Assembly: GCA_021604605.1 (NCBI GenBank) | Contig: BQJH01000123.1 | Span: forward strand, 1-8,342 | Origin: Hyphococcus sp. | Lineage (GTDB): Bacteria; Pseudomonadota; Alphaproteobacteria; Caulobacterales; Parvularculaceae | Direction of reading: 5' to 3' | Length of the DNA: 8,342 nucleotides | Part shown: positions 6,581 through 8,342 of the stretch, in pieces | Numbering within the stretch: the first letter of the stretch is position 1 | Layout: each line of letters starts with the position of its first letter | Program-made: the position numbers and the translations under genes | Notes under the pieces: model-generated | What the model was told of the DNA's origin: nothing | Seen by the model: only the letters and a program-made list of their open reading frames with translations | Database searches by the model: none

Positions 6581-6585
6581 GGGAG
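6581..6585 (+). promoter_or_regulatory. Ribosome-binding site that sets the ppk start
   Basis: GGGAG ends 6 nt before the GTG at 6592. The ppk frame has a stop at 6568-6570 and no in-frame ATG until Met79 at 6826, which lies inside the conserved LDEFFMVRV block. This spacing therefore decides the GTG start over the adjacent TTG at 6589. Confidence 0.6.
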
Positions 6586-6591
6586 ATATTG

Positions 6592-8342
6592 GTGCTGGAC
6601 GATAATGAAAAAAATGGCAGCGCAAGACCGAGTGGCGAGGGCGCAAATGCCGACGCGACTGCCGCCTTGATTACGTCCACATCTCCAGAGCGGTTTATCA
6701 ATCGCGAACTCTCTTGGCTGGCGTTTAACTCGCGTGTTCTGGAAGAGGCGTTTAATGAGCGTCACCCGGTTCTGGGGCGATTGCGCTTTCTGTCCATCTC
6801 AGCCAGCAACCTTGATGAATTTTTCATGGTGCGCGTCGCGGGTTTGCGCGGGCAAGTGCGTGAAGGGATTAGCGCGGTCAGTCAGGAAGGTCTGACAGCG
6901 CAGGAACAACTCACTCTTATCAATGAACATGCTTCCCGGTTGATGGATGAACAGCAACGGTGCTGGCGCGAGTTGCGGCCGATGCTGGCCGATGCTGGCG
7001 TATCGGTTCTCGATGAGCAAGAGTTGACAAAAAGCGATATCGACTGGTTACAGGGTGAGTTTGAAAATAATATTTTTCCAATCCTGACGCCACTGGCTCT
7101 TGATCCGGCGCATCCATTTCCGTTTGTGCCCAATCTTGGTTTTGTGTTGTGTTTTGAATTAAAGCGCAAAGACGGGCGTATCTTACAGGCTTTGCTTCCC
7201 GTTCCGGGGAAGATTGATCGGTTTATTCACCTGCCAGAAGCAAAGATGCCAGAAACAGGCCGGGCGCCCATAAGATTTGTTGCACTTGAACAGATTATCG
7301 CGCGTTTCATCAATTACGTTTTTCCGGGCTTTGAAGTGCTGGCCCATGGATCATTCAGAGTACTGAGAGATTCTGACGTTGAAGTGGAAGAGGAAGCCGA
7401 AGACCTCGTCAGGGTTTTTGAATCCATGCTGCGCAGGCGTCGGCGCGGAGACGTTATTCGAGTAAAAGTCGATTCCAAAACGCCGGATCGATTGCGCGAT
7501 ATGATTATCGAGCGCTTGCAGGCGTCCCAGCAAGATATGGTCTATGTCGACGGATTGCTTGGGCTCGCGCAAACCAATGAGCTTATCCCGTCTGAGCGCC
7601 CGGATTTGATGTTTGAACCGTTTGAACCGCGTTTCCCTGAACGAATACGCGAACATGGCGGCAATTGCTTTTCTGCAATCCGTGAGAAAGACATCCTTGT
7701 TCATCATCCATACGAGTCTTTCGACGTCGTTGTGCAATTTTTGAAACAGGCGGCGGCTGATCCAAAAGTTGTCGCCATCAAGCAGACACTCTACCGTACG
7801 TCAAAGCAATCACCGATTGTGGAAGCACTCATCGAGGCAGCGGAAGCGGGAAAAAACGTTACGGCGCTCGTCGAACTTAAAGCGCGCTTTGATGAAGAAG
7901 CTAACATTCGTTGGGCGCGGGCGCTCGAACGAGCGGGTGTCAATGTCGTTTATGGTTTTGTGGAATATAAAACTCACGCAAAACTTTCTATTGTTGTGCG
8001 ACAGGAAGCTGTTGGCGCACGCACATATACCCATGTTGGTACGGGCAACTACCATCCGATAACGGCGAAAATTTATACTGACTTATCACTCTTTACTTGT
8101 GACCCGGCGATCGGGCGTGATGCGGCGAAAGTCTTTAATTTTATCACAGGCTATGCAGCCCCAGAGGCGTTTGAAAAGTTTGCTGTTGCGCCATTGACGG
8201 GACGTTCATACATTTCGAAGTTGATTGATAAGGAAATCAAAAACGCTCAGAAAGGAAAAACGGCGGCGATCTGGGCGAAGATGAATGCACTCGTCGACGG
8301 GGACATGATCGACAAGTTTTATGCGGCGTCACAGGCCCGCGT
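6592..8342 (+). CDS. ppk: Polyphosphate kinase 1 (3' end outside window)
   Basis: PPK1 reversibly polymerises the terminal phosphate of ATP into inorganic polyphosphate through a phosphohistidine intermediate. The open frame gives 583 codons up to the right edge; E. coli PPK has 688 residues, so roughly the last 100-130 are missing. The N-terminal domain begins at RFINRELSWLAFN (34-46) after a 33-residue polar leader. SNLDEFFMVRVAGL (72-85) contains the nucleotide-contacting Asn73 (E. coli Asn45). Arg402 in KQTLYRT and Arg432 in LKARFDEE match E. coli Arg375 and Arg405. His462 in YKTHAKLSI matches the phosphorylated His435, with a constant offset of 27. HVGTGNYHP and TDLSLFT follow, as in the family. 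The second conserved His (E. coli 592) would lie outside the window. The start is GTG, 28 bp after hdaA, probably in the same transcript. Confidence 0.95.
   Translation, partial: MLDDNEKNGSARPSGEGANADATAALITSTSPERFINRELSWLAFNSRVLEEAFNERHPVLGRLRFLSISASNLDEFFMVRVAGLRGQVREGISAVSQEGLTAQEQLTLINEHASRLMDEQQRCWRELRPMLADAGVSVLDEQELTKSDIDWLQGEFENNIFPILTPLALDPAHPFPFVPNLGFVLCFELKRKDGRILQALLPVPGKIDRFIHLPEAKMPETGRAPIRFVALEQIIARFINYVFPGFEVLAHGSFRVLRDSDVEVEEEAEDLVRVFESMLRRRRRGDVIRVKVDSKTPDRLRDMIIERLQASQQDMVYVDGLLGLAQTNELIPSERPDLMFEPFEPRFPERIREHGGNCFSAIREKDILVHHPYESFDVVVQFLKQAAADPKVVAIKQTLYRTSKQSPIVEALIEAAEAGKNVTALVELKARFDEEANIRWARALERAGVNVVYGFVEYKTHAKLSIVVRQEAVGARTYTHVGTGNYHPITAKIYTDLSLFTCDPAIGRDAAKVFNFITGYAAPEAFEKFAVAPLTGRSYISKLIDKEIKNAQKGKTAAIWAKMNALVDGDMIDKFYAASQAR
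6977..6999 (+). repeat. 10-bp tandem repeat inside ppk
   Basis: GGCCGATGCT occurs twice in direct succession (6977-6986, 6987-6996), followed by GGC of a third partial copy. It encodes part of RPMLADAGV in the N-terminal region of PPK. The unit length is not a multiple of three, so gain or loss of a copy would shift the reading frame. Confidence 0.85.

Noticed and set aside
7612..7629. 9-bp tandem repeat TTTGAACCG in ppk
   Set aside because: It is in frame and simply encodes FEP-FEP; with two copies and no frame effect it carries little significance.
7351..7737. Minus-strand open frame of 128 codons
   Set aside because: It is antisense to ppk, which is continuous and conserved across this stretch.
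7769..8062. Plus-strand open frame of 97 codons
   Set aside because: It is an out-of-frame reading of the conserved PPK catalytic region.

Overview
The window looks like part of an alphaproteobacterial chromosome of intermediate GC. The main reason is the gene neighbourhood: purN-purM on one strand, divergent from DUF2066 gene - hdaA (DnaA-related replication inhibitor) - ppk (polyphosphate kinase) on the other. From memory, this order recurs in Alphaproteobacteria, and a related purN-purM-DUF2066-hda order occurs in Pseudomonas. The genus cannot be determined from the sequence alone.

Layout. Positions 1-1660 (minus strand) hold a two-gene unit. It contains a GntR/FCD transcriptional regulator and, coupled to it by an ATGA overlap, a serine beta-lactamase-family lipoprotein whose 3' end runs off the left edge. 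A perfect 16-bp palindrome lies just upstream of the regulator's start codon. Positions 1661-1836 are a divergent intergenic region. Positions 1837-2583 (plus) encode a DUF1499 membrane protein, which meets purN tail to tail with 9 bp between the stop codons. Positions 2593-4257 (minus) are purM-purN, for two steps of de novo purine synthesis. After a 152-bp divergent intergenic region, the plus strand carries a secreted DUF2066 protein (4410-5837), hdaA (about 5877-6563) and ppk (6592 to beyond the right edge).

How the genes fit together. PurM and PurN act in the same pathway and are spaced for coupled translation. The DUF2066-hdaA-ppk run is closely packed and probably cotranscribed. It combines replication-initiation control with polyphosphate synthesis, plus an exported protein of unknown role. 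The GntR-hydrolase pair has visibly different codon use (ATA for Ile is frequent there and absent in purM) and looks like an accessory unit beside this core block.

I see no tRNA, rRNA, CRISPR array, insertion sequence or attachment site. Nothing stands out as a wholly new system. The least explained items are the GntR-lipoprotein pair with its unusual start region, and the DUF2066 protein inside the core cluster.
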